Shown: positions 1-16,400, numbered from the stretch's first letter. The stretch: DNA of 64,000 nucleotides from Chryseobacterium phosphatilyticum (GCF_002899825.2 NZ_PPED02000004.1:588481-652480), one strand, 5' to 3'. The notes: generated by a model from the sequence alone, not told the origin. Translations and numbers: made by a program.

Positions 1-1470
1 AAGATAATCTAATGTCCTGGTAAACAATGGCTGTATGATCTGGTGTTCTTTCAACCTGGGTTTCAAACAATTGATGAATAGTTGTATCACTCGGATAATG
101 AACTCCCGAAGACCATAATTTGGAAACTGCTGTATTCTGTTCTTCAGAAATTAAATCCAGTTCGGATATAGCAAGGCTTTCTATATCATTGATTTCTGCG
201 ATCTGACCAAGCAGGAACAGATACGTATTCAGCATATTCTGAACGGATTCTTTTGAGAAAACAGATTTCGCATAGTTGAACATTCCCTGTAAACTATGGC
301 CGATATCGTTAATCATCGTCGTCAGATCAAACTTAGCTACCTGATAATCAATATTTCCATTGAAAGGATGGAGCAATGTGGTTTCATTTTCCGGTTGAGA
401 AACGTCTTCTCCAAAACTCTGAAGCCCAAACATCACCTGGAATACAGGGTGCCTTGAAGTATCTTTCTCAACACCAAGTTCTTCCACTAATTTTTCAAAA
501 GGAAGGTCCTGATAAGACTGTGCTTCCGTTACTGACTGAGCAACCTGTAAAATAAAGTCTTTTATCTGCTGATTCGGATCAATAGTTTCTCTGAGTGCCA
601 GTGTATTGACAAAGAACCCGATCATATCTTCAAGCCCTGCATGGTGACGGTTTGCAATAGGACTTCCTACAATAATATCATCCTGCCCGGAATAAGCTGA
701 AAGTGTTAAGTAATATCCACCTAACAAAATACTATACAAGCTTACTCCAAGATCTTTTGACAGATTTTTTAGCTTTTTGGTTTGCTCTGCATCAAGACTA
801 AAATAGATATTTTCTCCTTCGTAAGATATTTGAGCCGGTCTCTTGAAATCTGTAGCCAGGTCAAGATTCTGGAATCCGCTGAGTTTATCTTTCCAGTAAC
901 CGATTTGTTGATCAAGTTTTTCTCCGGTAAGATAATTACGCTGCCATAATGCAAAATCCTTGTATTGGATCTTTAATGCAGGTAATTCATGTGGTTTACC
1001 TTCTTTAATGGTATTGTAAATACTGATTAATTCTTTTAAGAAGATATCTGTGGACCATCCGTCAAATGCAATATGGTGAATCACTACTGATAAATAGTAA
1101 TTTTCTTCAAGTTTGAAGATATTAATATCTATAGGCAGTTCTTCTTCCAAATTGAAAATTTTATTGGCTACACGGCTCACTTTTTCTTCAAGTTCCTGCA
1201 TTGTTTTCACCTCATATTGATGAATAGCAGGAATATCATTCATAACCAATTGCCAGCCTTTTCCTTCGTCCGTCATACGAATGACTGAACGAAGTACTTC
1301 ATGACGCATTACAATAACATCCAGAGCTTTACAAAGGCTTTCAATATCTGTTTTTTGATCCAGAAGGAAGGCCATTGGAATATTATAGGCGCTGGTTCCG
1401 CCTTCGTAATTTTCAATAAACCACAATCTTTCCTGGGCAAAGGATAAGCTCTGTTCTTCAGAAGTGTTAA
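1..1470 (-). other. NRPS module 6, condensation domain and start of A6 (truncated by window edge)
   Basis: C6 runs from about 1460 to 100 with HHIAFDGWS near 1080-1050. The first residues of A6 (TIHQLFETQVERTPDHTA) run into the window edge. The gene therefore has at least six modules. Whether a thioesterase or further subunits follow cannot be seen here. Confidence 0.85.
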
Positions 1471-4400
1471 CGTTTACAGGGGTAATCGTAACCTGTTCAT
1501 TGCTATGGTTTTCATCCGATAAAACAGTTGATAATAGAGCAATGGTTTTATGATTGAATATCTTAGAAACCTCTACCTGTATCTGTAGTGCCTGTTTAAT
1601 CTTACTGATTAACTTGATGGCCATGATACTGTTTCCACCCAGTCTGAAGAAATCATCGTGAATACTGATGGTGTCTACATCCAATCCTAATACTTCTCCA
1701 TAAACCTTACAAAGCTGTTTCTGAAGGGTTGTTTCCGGAGCCGTGTATTCTTTACTGCCTGTAAAATCCGGTTCAGGCAATGCTTTTCTGTCTAATTTCC
1801 CGTTGATGGTTACCGGTAAAGCAGTTAAATGAACAAAAGCATTAGGAACCATATAGTCAGGAAGGGATGTTGACAAATATTCTGAAAGCAATTCTGAATC
1901 TATAGGTGAATCCGAAACATAATACGCTGCCAGATATTTCAATCCGGACTTGTTTTCTTTGGCTAATATAGCGACCTGGCGAATTTCAGAATACCCTAAC
2001 AGTGTATTTTCAATCTCCCCTAATTCGATACGATAGCCACGGATTTTCACCTGGAAGTCATTTCTACCTACATATTCCAGTTCTCCATTGGGTAACCAGC
2101 GTACTAAATCTCCGGTTCTGTATAAACGGCTGTTCTCTCCTCTTTCTTTCTGAATAATTGTTTGGAAAGGATTTGAAACAAAACGTTCTTCTGTTAATTC
2201 AGGGCGGTTCAGATAGCCTCTTGCGATCCCAGCTCCTCCAATATACAATTCACCTACAGTACCTACAGGAGCCAGGCGATTTTGCTCATCAAGAACATAT
2301 ACAAAGGTATTTTGAATTGGGCCACCGATGTTCAATGGATTTCTATCTTCTTTATAATAATGAAGTGTCGCACAGACAGTTCCTTCTGTAGGACCGTATT
2401 CATTTACAAGGATAATATCGCCAATATTTTTATCTAAAGCAGGGAAGCTCTCTCCCCCGGCAAATATGAGTTTCAGATTAGTTCCATGCTCTACAACTTC
2501 TCTTAGCAGAACAGGCGGAATAAATGAAACTTCGATATTATTTTTTTTGATATAGTCATTAAGTTCACCAACAGATGTTCTGAGATCATTGCTATATAAC
2601 CACAAAGTATTTCCATTACATAATACAGGAAATGCTTCATATACAAAGGCATCAAATACGTAGTTTGAGTAGCATCCTACCTCCTGGTATTCTTGAAGTA
2701 GATGAACCTTTATCATTGATTCAATGAGGTTTATCACCCCTGAATGTTCAATCATTACTCCTTTCGGTAAGCCTGTGGTTCCACTGGTGTAGATCACATA
2801 AGCAAGATTATCTGCACCTACTTGTGTAACAGGGTTTTCAGTTGATGCTATTTCAAGTTTTGCTTTAAGGTTGATATTGTCTAAAGCAAGAACCTCAACA
2901 TACGTATTTTCCAGTTTTTCTGCTGTACTTTCCTGTCCGATCACCAGTTTTGCCTCGGTATCATTCAAAATATGCTGTATTCTGTCTGAAGGATAAGAAG
3001 GGTCCATCGGAACATAGGCTGCTCCGGATTTTAAGATGGCAAGTATAGCGATCAATATATTTTCAGACCGTTCTAAACAAATAGGAACCAGATCATCAGG
3101 TTGAAGCCCGTAATTTTCAATAAGATAATGAGCCAGCTGATTGGCTTTCTGATTTAATTCCTGATAAGAGAATCTGGTATTATGATAGACCAGTGCTGTC
3201 TGATCAGGAATATTTTTTACCTGATTTTCAAAAAGCTGATGAATTGTTATTTCTGATGGATATTCTTTATAGGTTGCATTCCAATCTTCTGTTAATTTTT
3301 TATACTGATCTTGAGTGACGAGGTTTATATCAGCAAGGGTAATTTCTCCCGGATCTTCAATTTCTGTCATTTGTTCCAGTAAAAACTCATAGGAACGGAT
3401 CATATTGCTTACCGTTTCTTTTGAGAAAATGGCTTTAGCATAGTTGAACATTCCTTTAATCTCAACTCCGCCATCATCAATCATCGTCGTCAGGTCAAAT
3501 TTAGCCACCTGATAATCTATTTCCCCATCAAAAGGATAAAACAGGCTATTCTGGCTATTTTGAGAAGAGGAATTACCTCCAAAATTCTGAAGCCCAAACA
3601 TCACCTGGAAAACAGGGTGTCTTGAGGTATCCTGTTCTATTCCAAGTTCTTCTACTAATTTTTCAAATGGCAGATCCTGATGAGACTGAGCATCGGTCAC
3701 TGATTTTGAAACCTGCAGGAGGAAATCTTTAAGGTTTTGCTTAGAGTCCAGTTTTTCTCTCAACGCCAATGTATTGACAAAGAATCCTATAATGTCTTCC
3801 AGACCTGCATGATGACGGTTGGCAATAGGACCTCCTACCACAATATCATCCTGCCCTGAATAAGCGGAAAGCATCAGATAATACCCTCCCAGCATAAGAG
3901 AATACAGGCTTATTTCAAGATTTTTGGATAAAGCTCTCAGCTTTTCACTCTGTTCTTCATCCAAGCTGAAATATAGATTTTCTCCTTCGTAAGAAATTTG
4001 AGAAGGTCTTCTGAAGTCTGTCGGAAGATCCAGATTCTGGAAATCTTCAAGCTGATCTTTCCAGTAATTTATCTGCTGCTCCAGACGTTGCCCTGAAAGA
4101 TATTCACGCTGCCATAAAGCAAAGTCTTTGTACTGAACCTTTACGTCAGAAAGATCCTCCGCTTTTTCGTTATTGAGAAGTGCTTTATAGATCGTCTGGA
4201 TTTCTGTAAGGAATATATCGGTAGACCATCCGTCAAATGCAATATGATGAATGACTGCTGACAGATAATGTCTGCTTTCAAACCTGAAAATGTTAACCTG
4301 AATAGGAATTTCTATCTCTAGTTGGAAGATTTTATTTGCACATCTGTTGATGGCTTCCTCTAAATCTTCTCTTGTGCTTACTTCCGTCATGTTCCATTCA

Positions 4401-7400
4401 GGCAGTTGATCAGTAACCACCTGATAGCCTACCCCATCTTGTGTAGTTTTAATCACTGAACGAAGGATTTCATGACGTTTAACCACTTCATCAAAGGCAT
4501 TCTGCAATACTGAAATATCTGTTTTTTCATCCAGAATTGCCGTCATTGGGATATTGTAGGCACTGCTTCCGCCTTCATAAGTTTCAATGAACCAAAGCCT
4601 TTCCTGTGCAAATGATAATCTTTGTTCTTCAGGAGCACTTACTTTTACAGGGATGATTGTAACCTGCTCTTTAAGTTGAGTTCCATCAACTAGCACTTCA
4701 GATAAAGAAGCTATTGTTTTATGACTGAAAATGGCAGCTACTTCTACCCTGATATCAAGCACTTGCTTCATCTTGCTGATAAGCTTAATTGCCATGATAC
4801 TGTTTCCTCCTAATCTGAAGAAATCATCATGAATACCAATATTGGCTGCATCGAGACCGAGAACCTGAGCATAGATCTGACATAATTGTTTTTGCAACTC
4901 ATTTTCAGGAGCTGTATAATCCGATCCTGTTGTAAATTCAGGTTCAGGCAGACCTCTGCGGTCCAGTTTTCCATTGATGGTTAACGGTAGTAAATTCAGA
5001 TGTACAAATGTCGCAGGCACCATATACTCCGGCAACGTCTGGGATAAAAACGAAGTAAGCTCCCCAGAATCTATTGAAGAGTCTGAAACATAATAGGCGA
5101 CAAGATATGTAAGACCTGCTTTATTTTCTTTAGTCAATACAACAGTTTGTCTCACTTCCGGATATTCCTGAAGTCTGTTTTCAATCTCTCCCAGCTCTAT
5201 TCTATACCCACGAATCTTCACCTGGAAGTCATTTCTTCCCATATATTCAAGCTCTCCGGAAGGCAGATAGCGTACCAAATCACCTGTTTTATAAATACGT
5301 CCGTTTTCCCCTCTTTCTTTCTGTTCTTCAGTCTGAAAAGGATTTTCCAGAAAACGTTCTAAAGTGAGTTCGGAACGGTTCAGATACCCTCTGGCTACCC
5401 CTTCTCCACCAATATAAAGTTCTCCTACAGCTCCTACAGGTACCGGACGATGATAATCATCAAGCACATAAATACTGGTATTGCTGATAGCGCGTCCAAT
5501 ATTATTTACTTTGGTATTGGTATTAACAAGCGAAGTAACGGTAGTCTCAGTAGGACCATAAGAATTGACAAATCTGAATGATCTGTCTTTTAATCTGTTG
5601 TGTAAATCTGTAGGCAAAGCCTCTCCTCCGGAGTTTAGGATACGTAAGCTCTTCACCTTAGTGATATCAATACTTTGCAATACTGACGGAGTAAGGTGGA
5701 TATAAGAAACGTTATGATCTGTCAACGTTTTTACAAATACCTCTTCATTAAGTAACAGCTTCTGGCTTTCTATAAAGACCAACGTATTTCCATTTAATAT
5801 AGCCAGTAACATCTGCTCTATAGAGGCATCAAACACATAGTTGGCAAACTGCAAAATAACATCGGAACTGTTTAATCCGTAACGAGGATAGAGATCATGA
5901 ATTAAATTAACAGCACCTTTATGCTCTATCATTACCCCTTTAGGCATACCTGTTGTTCCACTGGTATAGATCACATACGCAAGGTTTTTCTCACCAACCA
6001 CAGTAATTGGGTTATTGGCGTTCATCCTTGCAAGCGTAGTACTGAAAGACAAACTATCAAGAGACAGGACATCTATTTGTTCTTCTGAATTTTGAAATAT
6101 AATCTCTCTTGTACTTTCCTGAGCAAGAACAAGCAAAGGGTTTGTGTCTTTCAGGATATGATGGATCCTTTCCGCAGGATATGACGGATCTATCGGTACA
6201 TAGGCTGCGCCTGCTTTCATTACAGCAAGAATTGCAATAAGCATGTACTCGGAACGATCCAGGCAAAGTGGTATCAGGTCATCTGGCTTAATATTATAAT
6301 TTCCTGTAAGATAATTAGCTAAACGATTAGCCTGCTCATTCAACTCTTTGTAAGAGAGCTGTGTTTCTTTAAATATCAGCGCAGTATGATCCGGAGTTTT
6401 TAAAACCTGATCTTCAAATAACTGATGAATGGTCTTTTGTGTGGAAATAAAATTCCAGGTATCATTCCAGTCCTCTGTAAGGTTTTTATATTTTTTTTCC
6501 GTTAAAAGAGAAAGTTGACCTGAAGTTATACCCTGATTGACCATAATCTGATTCAGGATTATTTCCATTCCTTCAATCAATTGATCCATCGTATCTTTTT
6601 CGAACAGGTAACCTTCGTAGTTTAAGGTAAATGAAATTTCATTTCCTCTTTCAAATGCCACAACTCCCAATGGATAATCCAGTTTCTCCACGGCGTCTCT
6701 AAATACAAAGCCAAGTTCATTATGATCTTCTCCCTCTGGTACTGGATAATTTTCAAATACAAATAAACTGCTGAAAATTCTGCGTCCATCATGGTGAAGT
6801 TCTGCCAGATTGATATCACTATGGGTATTAATATCACTGATCCTGTTCTGAAGTTCTTTGATATGATCAATTACTCGTCCTTCCTCATGGGTAACGATTA
6901 ACGGTAATGTGTTGATGTATAGTCCTGCAGACCATTCTATTCCGTCTACCGGTAAGCTTCGTCCCGATACTGTTGTTCCTACAATTGTTGTACTCAACCC
7001 GCCATAGATTCTCAGCTGTTGATGCCACAGGTATTGTAATATAGCATTTACGGTTAATCCATGAGTTTTTGTAAAGGCTTTAAGCAAGTCATACTGATTC
7101 CCTGTTATCCTCATTTTTATGTGTTGAGGATCTTGAATATGACGATATGTTCCTAAATCGACAGGTCTCTGAGATGCCTTAATTAATCCGCTTAAATCCT
7201 CATGATCTTCCAAAGACTTCATATAAGTATTCCAGAACTTTCTGCCTGTTTCTTTATGATCCCGAAGATATTTCTGGGTATCTGTATAAGCGCGGTCCTT
7301 TATAACAGTAATCTCCTGGCCTTTAGTAAGATTCAGGTAATTCGTATGAATACTGTTCAAAATAACAGGTATGCTCCATCCATCCAGGATCGCATGATGG

Positions 7401-10400
7401 TTACTGAACAGACAGGTATATTGGTTTTGTGAACGTTTAAAAAGATACACTCTGAAAAGATCTCCTTTGGAAAGATCATATCCTTCAAAACGGTCTTTTG
7501 CGGTAATTTCTTTAATCAATGCTTCCTGAGCAGAATCAGTTATCTCACTGATATCCTGAAAGCGCCAGTCTACATTTCCGTTTTTATTAATAACCTGAAC
7601 AATCTCTCCATTCCAGTCGAACCTCATCCTCAATGAAGGATAAGCCGTTTGGGTAAGCAGCCAGGCTTTCTTAAGGTTTTCAATATCAAGAACCGCATTA
7701 TAATCCCATAATAGCTGTACTCTGTAAGCATCGTCTTTTTCTCCCTGATTCAAAGCATGATACACGAACCCTTCCTGCAAACTGTTGGCAAGATAAATTC
7801 CTTCTATTTCTTCATGCTTTTGAATTTCTGTCAGTTGATCAAAGCCTACTACATCATCAACATCTGAAGGGGTAAGATAACTTTGTGTTTCCTGAGAAAG
7901 GGTTTCAACAATCGCTTCAATACTTGTTTTAAAATCTTCTGTAAACTGATTAATCAGCTCCTCCGTCAGGTAGCCTGCAATTTCGAAACGTAATTGTCCA
8001 TCCACAACAGCACCATTCATGCTAATGTAATGGCTGTCCCTATTATTTTTCCCGATCCCCGATCCTGCATCTTCAGTGGAAATAAACCAGCTTTTATCTC
8101 CTGCTTCCTGATCTAACTGTCCTAAATAATTGAAACTAATCTTTGGCAGATCGCGTTCCGTATATCCTATAAGACTACCATAGCCAATTCCGTTATGAGG
8201 AACTTTTCTTAAAGATTCTTTGGTCATAACGATGGTATCTGTCAATCCTTTTCCGTTTTTCAGAAGTAAAGGGAACATTGTAGTGAACCATCCTACCGTT
8301 TCTGTTATATCAAGATGCTGAAATACGTCTTCACGACCATGACTTTCTAAAACAACAGCATGAGACTCCTCTCCCGTTAATTTTGAAAGAGAAATTGACA
8401 AAGCAGACAGTAACAGATCATTAATCTGAGTCTGATAAACATGATGAGTATTTCGGATTAAAGCTTCAGTTATTTCTTTATTTAAAATCAGACTACTGCG
8501 GTAAGAATCTTTTATGATGAATCTATCTAAAGCTTTATTCAGAACTTCTGTAGTATCTGCACATGTATTCCAGTACAATAATTCCTGGGCTCTGGATTCA
8601 GTATCCTCAGAGCGATAATTTTTTACAGCATCTACCCATTGACGATAACTACTTCCTTTCTTGTGAGATAAAACTTTTTCTCTATCTCCTTTTTCAAGAG
8701 ATTGATAAATATTCTTTATATCTTCTGTAATAATCCTCCAGCTTACGGCATCAATAATCAAATGATGAAACGCAAAATAAAGTCTGGCACTTCCATCCTC
8801 GTATCCACTGATGTATCCTATCTGGTACAGCGGGCCTTGTTCAATATCAAACCCCGATTGCCATTCTGTAAGGATTTTTGCCAGGTCTTTTGTATTCTGG
8901 TTGGAAACATTCAAATATTTGATAGAAGAGAGAATCTGAGTATTTCCGTAGGATTGAATATAGCTATTATTGTTCCTTTCAAACTTTAATCTGAATGCAT
9001 CATGTCTTTCGATCAAATATCGAACAGATTCTTCCAGTACTTTCTGATCAAGTTGAGGAACATTGACAAGGAAAGCCTGATTCCAATGATTGAAATCACC
9101 CAGATATCCATGTTCTTTCTGGCTAAAGAACCATTCCTGAACAGGAAGTAGGGATACTTCTCCTATAAGAAGCCCCTGTTCTGCTGAAATCTGAGTCTGT
9201 TCACTCTGTCTCTTCTCTTCAATAAGCAAAGACAGTGCTGCTGCTGTTCTGGATGTGAATACCTCTTTTACACTTACCTTTACTTCAAGCTGCTGTCTGA
9301 TTCTTCCTACCAACTGAATACTGATAATGCTGTCTCCTCCCAATCTGAAGAAATCATCATAAATACCAATAGTTTCAGCATCAATACCCAATACATTGCC
9401 GTAAATGTGGCACAATCTGTTCTGAAGTTCGGTTTGTGGAGCTATATAATCTTTATTGCCTGTGAAATTAGGTTCCGGAAGCTGCTTTTTGTCTAATTTT
9501 CCGTTAATCGTAAGCGGTAAAGTCTCTAAATGAACAAAAACTCCGGGAACCATATACTCCGGTAAAGATTCCGATACGTATTCAGTCAGCAGGTGAGTAT
9601 CTATTTTAGAATCAGAAACATAATACGCGGCCAGATATTTCAATCCGACTTTATTTTCTTTAGCTAATACTGCAACCTGACGAATGCCTGAATATCCCAA
9701 TAAAGTATTTTCTATCTCTCCTAATTCGATTCTATAGCCACGGATTTTTACCTGAAAATCATTTCTTCCCATGTATTCCAGCTCTCCATTTGAAAGTTGG
9801 CGTACTAAATCTCCGGTTTTATATAATCTATTGTTTTGCCTTTTTGCTTTTTCTTCTGAAGTTTGGAAAGGATTTATAATAAAACGTTCTGCCGTAAGAT
9901 CAGGACGATTCAGATATCCTCTGGTTATTCCGACCCCACCGATATAAAGTTCTCCTACTGCTCCAACAGGAACCGGACGCAAATGTTCATCCAGTACATA
10001 AGAAGTCATATTTCCAATTGGTCCCCCAATATTCAACGGATTGTTGTCTTGTTTGTACTCATGTAGCGTAGCGCATACCGTTCCCTCGGTAGGTCCGTAG
10101 GCGTTAATAACATCCACTCCTTCAGACTGATAAAGGGCCATCAACTGAGGATTGGTCACGTCTCCGGCTACCATTAATTTTTGTAATGGTAAAATATAAT
10201 CTCTGGTAAGAAGTACCGGAGGAATGGTTGCAAGGTAAATATCATTTTCACTGATATAATGCTGCAATGCAACAATATCAGTTTGTTTTTCTTTATCCAG
10301 CAGATAGATACTATGACCATGGGTAATAACAGGGAAAAGTTCTGCTACATGCGCATCAAAAACATAATTGGCATACCAAAGACAGTTTTTGCGGTCAGAT

Positions 10401-13400
10401 TCATTAGAAATCAACCCAAGGCTTTCAGCAAATTGAGTTACAAGATTGGCTACCCCCAGATGTTCTACCATTACTCCTTTCGGAAGTCCCGTTGTTCCAC
10501 TTGTATAAATTACATACGCCAGGTTTCCGGGCTTTGTGTCAGTTGTCGGGTTCTTTGAATCTGCTATTTCCAGTTGATCTTTACATTGAACCTCATCTAA
10601 AGAAACAAATTCAACGTTTTGATCCTTTAATTTATCAAATGTACTCTCTTGTCCTATTACAAGTCTGGCTTGGGTATCGCCAAGAATATGTCTGATCCTG
10701 TCTGACGGATAAGATGGATCAATTGGTACATATGCCCCTCCTGATTTCAAAACTCCTAAAATAGCAATCAACATATTTTCAGATCGTTCCAGGCATAACG
10801 GGATAATTTCATCCGGTTGAATATTATATTTTTCAATCAGATAATTGGCTAAACGATTTGACCTTTCGTTTAATTCTTTATAGGAAAGTTGAATATCCTG
10901 ATATACCAAAGCAGTGTGATCCGGAGTTTTTCTTACCTGATCTTCAAAAAGCTCATGAATGGTTTTATCAGATGGATATTCAGAAGCGGTATTATTCCAG
11001 TCTTGTATTATTTTTTTATACTCCGTATTCTTAAGGAAATGGAAGTCATTGATTTTGATATTTTCAGCATTTTCAGTTCTTATTGCTGCAATCTGTTCCA
11101 ACAAAAGAACATAGGTATCTTTCATCTTCAGAATGGTCTCTTCACTGAAAAGAGATACAGCATAATTAAACATCCCTTTTATATTCTCTTCACCATCGTC
11201 AATCATGGTCGTCAGGTCAAACTTTGCTGCCTGATAATCTATCTCGCCCTCAAAGAGTGAGAATACAGCATCTTTTCCAGTTCCTCTTCCAAAGCTTTGA
11301 ACCCCAAACATTACCTGAAATACCGGGTGACGGGACATGTCCTGCTCCACCCCCAGTTCTTCAACCAATTTTTCAAACGGAAGGTCCTGGTGAGACTGTG
11401 CCTCAGCTATGGACGTAGAGATCTGAAGAATAAAGTTTTTAAAATTCTGACCGGAATTGACATTCCCTCTCAGGGCGAGTGTATTGACAAAGAAACCGAT
11501 AATATCTTCAAGACCTGCATGATGACGGTTGGAGATCGGGCTTCCCACTATAATATCTTCCTGCCCCGAATATGCGGAAAGCATCAGATAATATCCGCCC
11601 AGCATCACAGAATATAAACTTACTCCAAGATCCTTGGATATTTTTCTCAATCCCGAGGCTACCTCCGGAGAGAGGTCAAAATAAATGGCAGCACCTTCAT
11701 AAGAAATCTGAGCCGGACGTTTGAAATCTAACGGTAAATTTAGCGACTCAAAACCTTCTAATATATTCTTCCAATAATTAATTTGTTTGTCCAGGACTTC
11801 TCCCTTCAGGTAATTTCTTTGCCAGAGTGCAAAGTCTTTATACTGAACGGCAGGGTTAGGAAGCTGATGAGGGATTTTATTAATCAGAGCTTCATACACA
11901 GCCTGAATTTCTTTGAAAAGAATATCTACAGACCAGCCATCAAATGCGATGTGATGTACTACCAGAGATAAATAATACCGATCTTTGAATATGAACAGGG
12001 TTAAATCTAAAGGAATTTCTTCTTCCAGACGGAAAACCTTATTGGCTGTAGCATTAATAGCCTTTTCCAGCTCTTGTTCACTATTTACTTTTACTATTTT
12101 GAATTCCGGCTTAGAGTCTGTAACGACCTGATATCCCATCCCTTCTTCTGTTGTTTTAATGACAGAGCGAAGGACTTCGTGACGTCTAATGACTATGTCT
12201 AAAGATTTTTGAAGTTCTTCCAACTGTATATCCTGGCTCAAAGTGAGCACCATAGGAATGTTGTAGGCACTGCTTCCCCCTTCATACGCTTCAATAAACC
12301 AAAGTCTTTCCTGTGCAAATGATAAACGCTGTTCTTCAGGTGAGAAAACCGTCACCGCCTCTATGTGTATATTTTCTTCCTTAGATTCCGTTTCCAGAAA
12401 TAAGGCAAGGGAAGCTATCGTCTTATGATTAAATACAGAGGCCACCTGAATACGCCTATCAAGGGAATTCTTGATTTTACTGATCAGTTTTATAGCCATG
12501 ATGCTATTTCCTCCCAAACGGAAGAAATCATCATGAATACTGATAGTTTCAGAATCAAGATCTAATATTTCGCCATAAATCCTGCAAAGTTTTTCATGAA
12601 GCTCTGTTTCCGGAGCCATATATTCTTTGTTTCCTGTAAATTCAGGTTCCGGTAGGGCTCTTCGGTCTAGTTTTCCGTTAATCGTTAAAGGAAGGGCTTC
12701 AAGAGGCACATACACAGAAGGAATCATATATTCCGGCAATGTTTCCGATAAAAACTCTGAAAGTTTATATTCATCCACGACATCATCAGATACATAATAT
12801 CCGACAAGGAACTTTATTCCTGCTTTATTTTCTTTGGCAAGAACCACAGCTTGTTTAATACCAACCTGTTCTTGCATCTTAGTTTCAATCTCGCCTAATT
12901 CTATACGATAACCACGAATCTTTACCTGAAAATCATTTCTACCAATATATTCAATATTGCCATCCCCGAGAAGACGTACCAGATCTCCGGTTTTATAGAT
13001 TGTTATATTTTTTTTCCTGATTTTCTGTATAGAAGTCTGGAAAGGATTTGAAATGAAACGTTCTTCTGTAAGCTCAGGACGGTTCAGATATCCTCTTGCG
13101 ATGCCATTTCCTCCAAGGTACAGCTCACCAATTGCTCCTACAGGAACGGGACGATAACATCCATCCAGGATATAAGCTGAGGTATTACCAACAGGACGTC
13201 CGATAAGATGTACATCTCCATGTTCTACCTGTTTGTAAGTTGCATAAATGGTTGCTTCGGTTGGCCCATAAAGGTTATAAAGATTTGTATATTCTGACCA
13301 GTATTTACCGGTTTCATAATCACATGGCTCTCCTGCATATAATATTCCTTTCAAAGAGGGGTACTGTAGTCTTGGCAATACAGAAAGCATTACAGGTGGC

Positions 13401-16400
13401 AGATAGGTATAGGCAATATCATGATCTAAAAGATATTGGCTTATTGAATCTGCGTCTTTTTTAAGTGCTTCATCAAGGAGGTGCAATTCATTTCCGTACA
13501 GCAAGGCATTAAAAAATTCAGATACTGAAACATCAAAAACATAAGAAGTATAGGCTGTTATTTTTTCTCCTTCACTGAATCCATAGGCATCCCTGATCTG
13601 TGAAACAACATTAATGACATTCTGATGCTCTATCATTACTCCTTTAGGCATACCGGTAGTCCCACTGGTATAAATTACATAAACGAGATTTTCTGAAGTA
13701 GTTTTTGTCAGAGGGTTATCGGACTCTTTCGTTTCAAGTATTGCTTTGAATAAGATATCATCCAGAGATATAACAGTTGTATATTCTGTCTCTATCTTAC
13801 TTTTCGAACTCTCTTCTGCAAATACTATTTTTGCTTGGGTATCATTAAGAATATGTTGTATTCTGTCCGCGGGGTAATGCGGATCCATTGGAACATATGC
13901 CGCACCTGCTTTTAAAACTCCTAAAATTGCAACAATCATATTCTCCGACCGCTCCAGACACATAGGAATCAGATCATCAGGCTGTATATTGTAGGTATCA
14001 ATGAGAACATGGGCGATCCGGTTGGCTCTTTCATTCAATTCCTGATAAGACAGTCTTATATCCTGATACACCAATGCAGTCGCATTGGGTGTCTTTACCA
14101 CCTGAGCTTCAAATAATTTTTGAATGGTAAGCTCTTCAGGATTAGAGTTTTCAACCCCATTTCTATCCAGTATAATCTTCTGATAATCTCCATCCGTTAA
14201 AAGATGAAGATTCTTAACCTTAACATCTTTCGGGAATGCATTTCCAATTTCAACCAACTGTTCCAGAATAAGCATATAGGTCTCTTTCATCCGGCTGATA
14301 GTCTCTCCTTTGAAAAGAGACAAGGCATAGTTAAAGATTCCCCGAATGGTATCTCCCTGAACATCAATCATCATGGTCAGATCAAACTTAGCAGATTTGT
14401 AATCTATATTTCCATCGAAAGGAAGAAGTATTGTTTCTTCATTTTTCCGAAAAACCTCCCCTTCAAAGCTTTGAATTCCAAACATCACCTGGAATATTGG
14501 GTTTCTTGAATTATCCTGTTCTACACCCATTTCCTCTACCAGCTTTTCAAAAGGAAGATCCTGGTGCGATTGAGCATCTGCTATGGATTGTGAAACTTGT
14601 AAAATAAAATCTTTTAAGGGTTGATCAGAATTTATTTTTTCCCTTAAAGCAAAGGTATTAACAAAGAAACCAATGATATTTTCAAGACCGGCATGATGAC
14701 GGTTTGCAACAGGGCTTCCCACAATAATATCATCCTGACCCGAATAAGCAGATAGCATGAGATAATAACCACTCAGCATGACACTGTATAAACTTACTTC
14801 AAGGTCTTTTGAAAGACGATGTAAATCAGAAGCCAGTTTCACCGGAAGATCAAAGTATGTAGTTGCTCCCTTATACGAAACATGGGCAGGCCTTTTAAAA
14901 TCTAAAGGAAGATCCAGCGTCTGGAACCCTTCCAGCTTATTTTTCCAATAAGACATCTGATGATCAAGAACTTCACCAGAAAGATAGTTTCTCTGCCATA
15001 AAGCAAAGTCTTTGTATTGAATTTTTAATTCCGGAAGCTCAGGATTATTCCCGTCAATAAGAGCATGATAAATAGTATTAAATTCATTGATAAAAACTTC
15101 CGTAGACCATCCGTCAAAAGCAATATGATGAATGACCACTGACAAATAATAATCCTCTTTCATGCTGAAAAGAGACACATATATGGGAAGCTCTTCATGC
15201 AGATGGAAAACTTTATTGGCGGTGAAATCTATGGTCCGATCAAGTTCTGCTCTGGTATCTGCATAGGCAGTATGGATCTGAACCCTATAGTCGGTAACCA
15301 TCTGATATCCTACTCCATCTTCTGTAGTAAGAATAAGACTTCGCAATACCTCATGACGTTGCAGCAATATATCAAAAGTATTTTGCAGAAGTTCCTGAGA
15401 AACATTTTTTCTTAATTTAAAAATCATTGGAACATTATAAACGCTGCTGTCTCCTTCATAAGATTCTATAAACCAAAGCCTCTCCTGAGCAAAAGACAGA
15501 CGTTGTTCTTCCGGTTGGGAAACGGATACAGGATTTATAATTATTTGTTCCGAAACATTGTTTTGGCTATCAAGTAAATGAGACAATGAAGCCACTGTTT
15601 TATGACCAAATACCATTGCGGCATTTACTGATATCGCAAGTTCCTGTTGAATCTTGCTGATGAGTTTAATTGCCATAATACTATTCCCCCCAAGTCGGAA
15701 AAAGTCATCATGAATACCGATATTTGCTGGTTTAAGTCCTAAAATTTGTCCATAAATCCCACATAGTTTTTCCTGTAGTTCATTCTCAGGGCCAGTATAT
15801 TCTCTGTTCCCGCTAAATTCTGGTTCTGGAAGCTGCTTTCTGTCCAGTTTACCATTAATCGTTAAAGGTAAAGCTGTTAAATGAACAAAAACATTGGGTA
15901 CCATATATTCCGGCAAAGCGGATGAAAGATACTCCGTCAATTTTTCATTATCGAGCTCCTCTCCGGATACATAGTACCCTGCAAGGAATTTCATTCCTGT
16001 ATTGCTTTCTTTAGCCAAAACCACAGATTGTTTTACCTTAGGATGCTGGGATAGTTTTTCCTCAATCTCTCCCAGTTCTATCCTATATCCTCTGATCTTA
16101 ACCTGAAAATCATTTCTGCCAATATATTCTATGTTTCCGTCCGGAAGCCAGCGAACCAGATCTCCGGTTTTATACAGTCTTCTGTTTTCACCCCTTTCTT
16201 TTTGTTCTTCTGTTTGGAAAGGATTATTTACAAAACGTTCTTCGGTAAGCTCAGGACGATTCAAATACCCTCTGGCGATCCCGGCTCCTCCAAGGTAAAG
16301 TTCTCCTATGGCTCCTACGGGAGTCAGTTTATGGGAAGAATCCAGTACATACACTGAATTGTTCTCCACCGGACGCCCGATCAGATGCACATCTCCATGC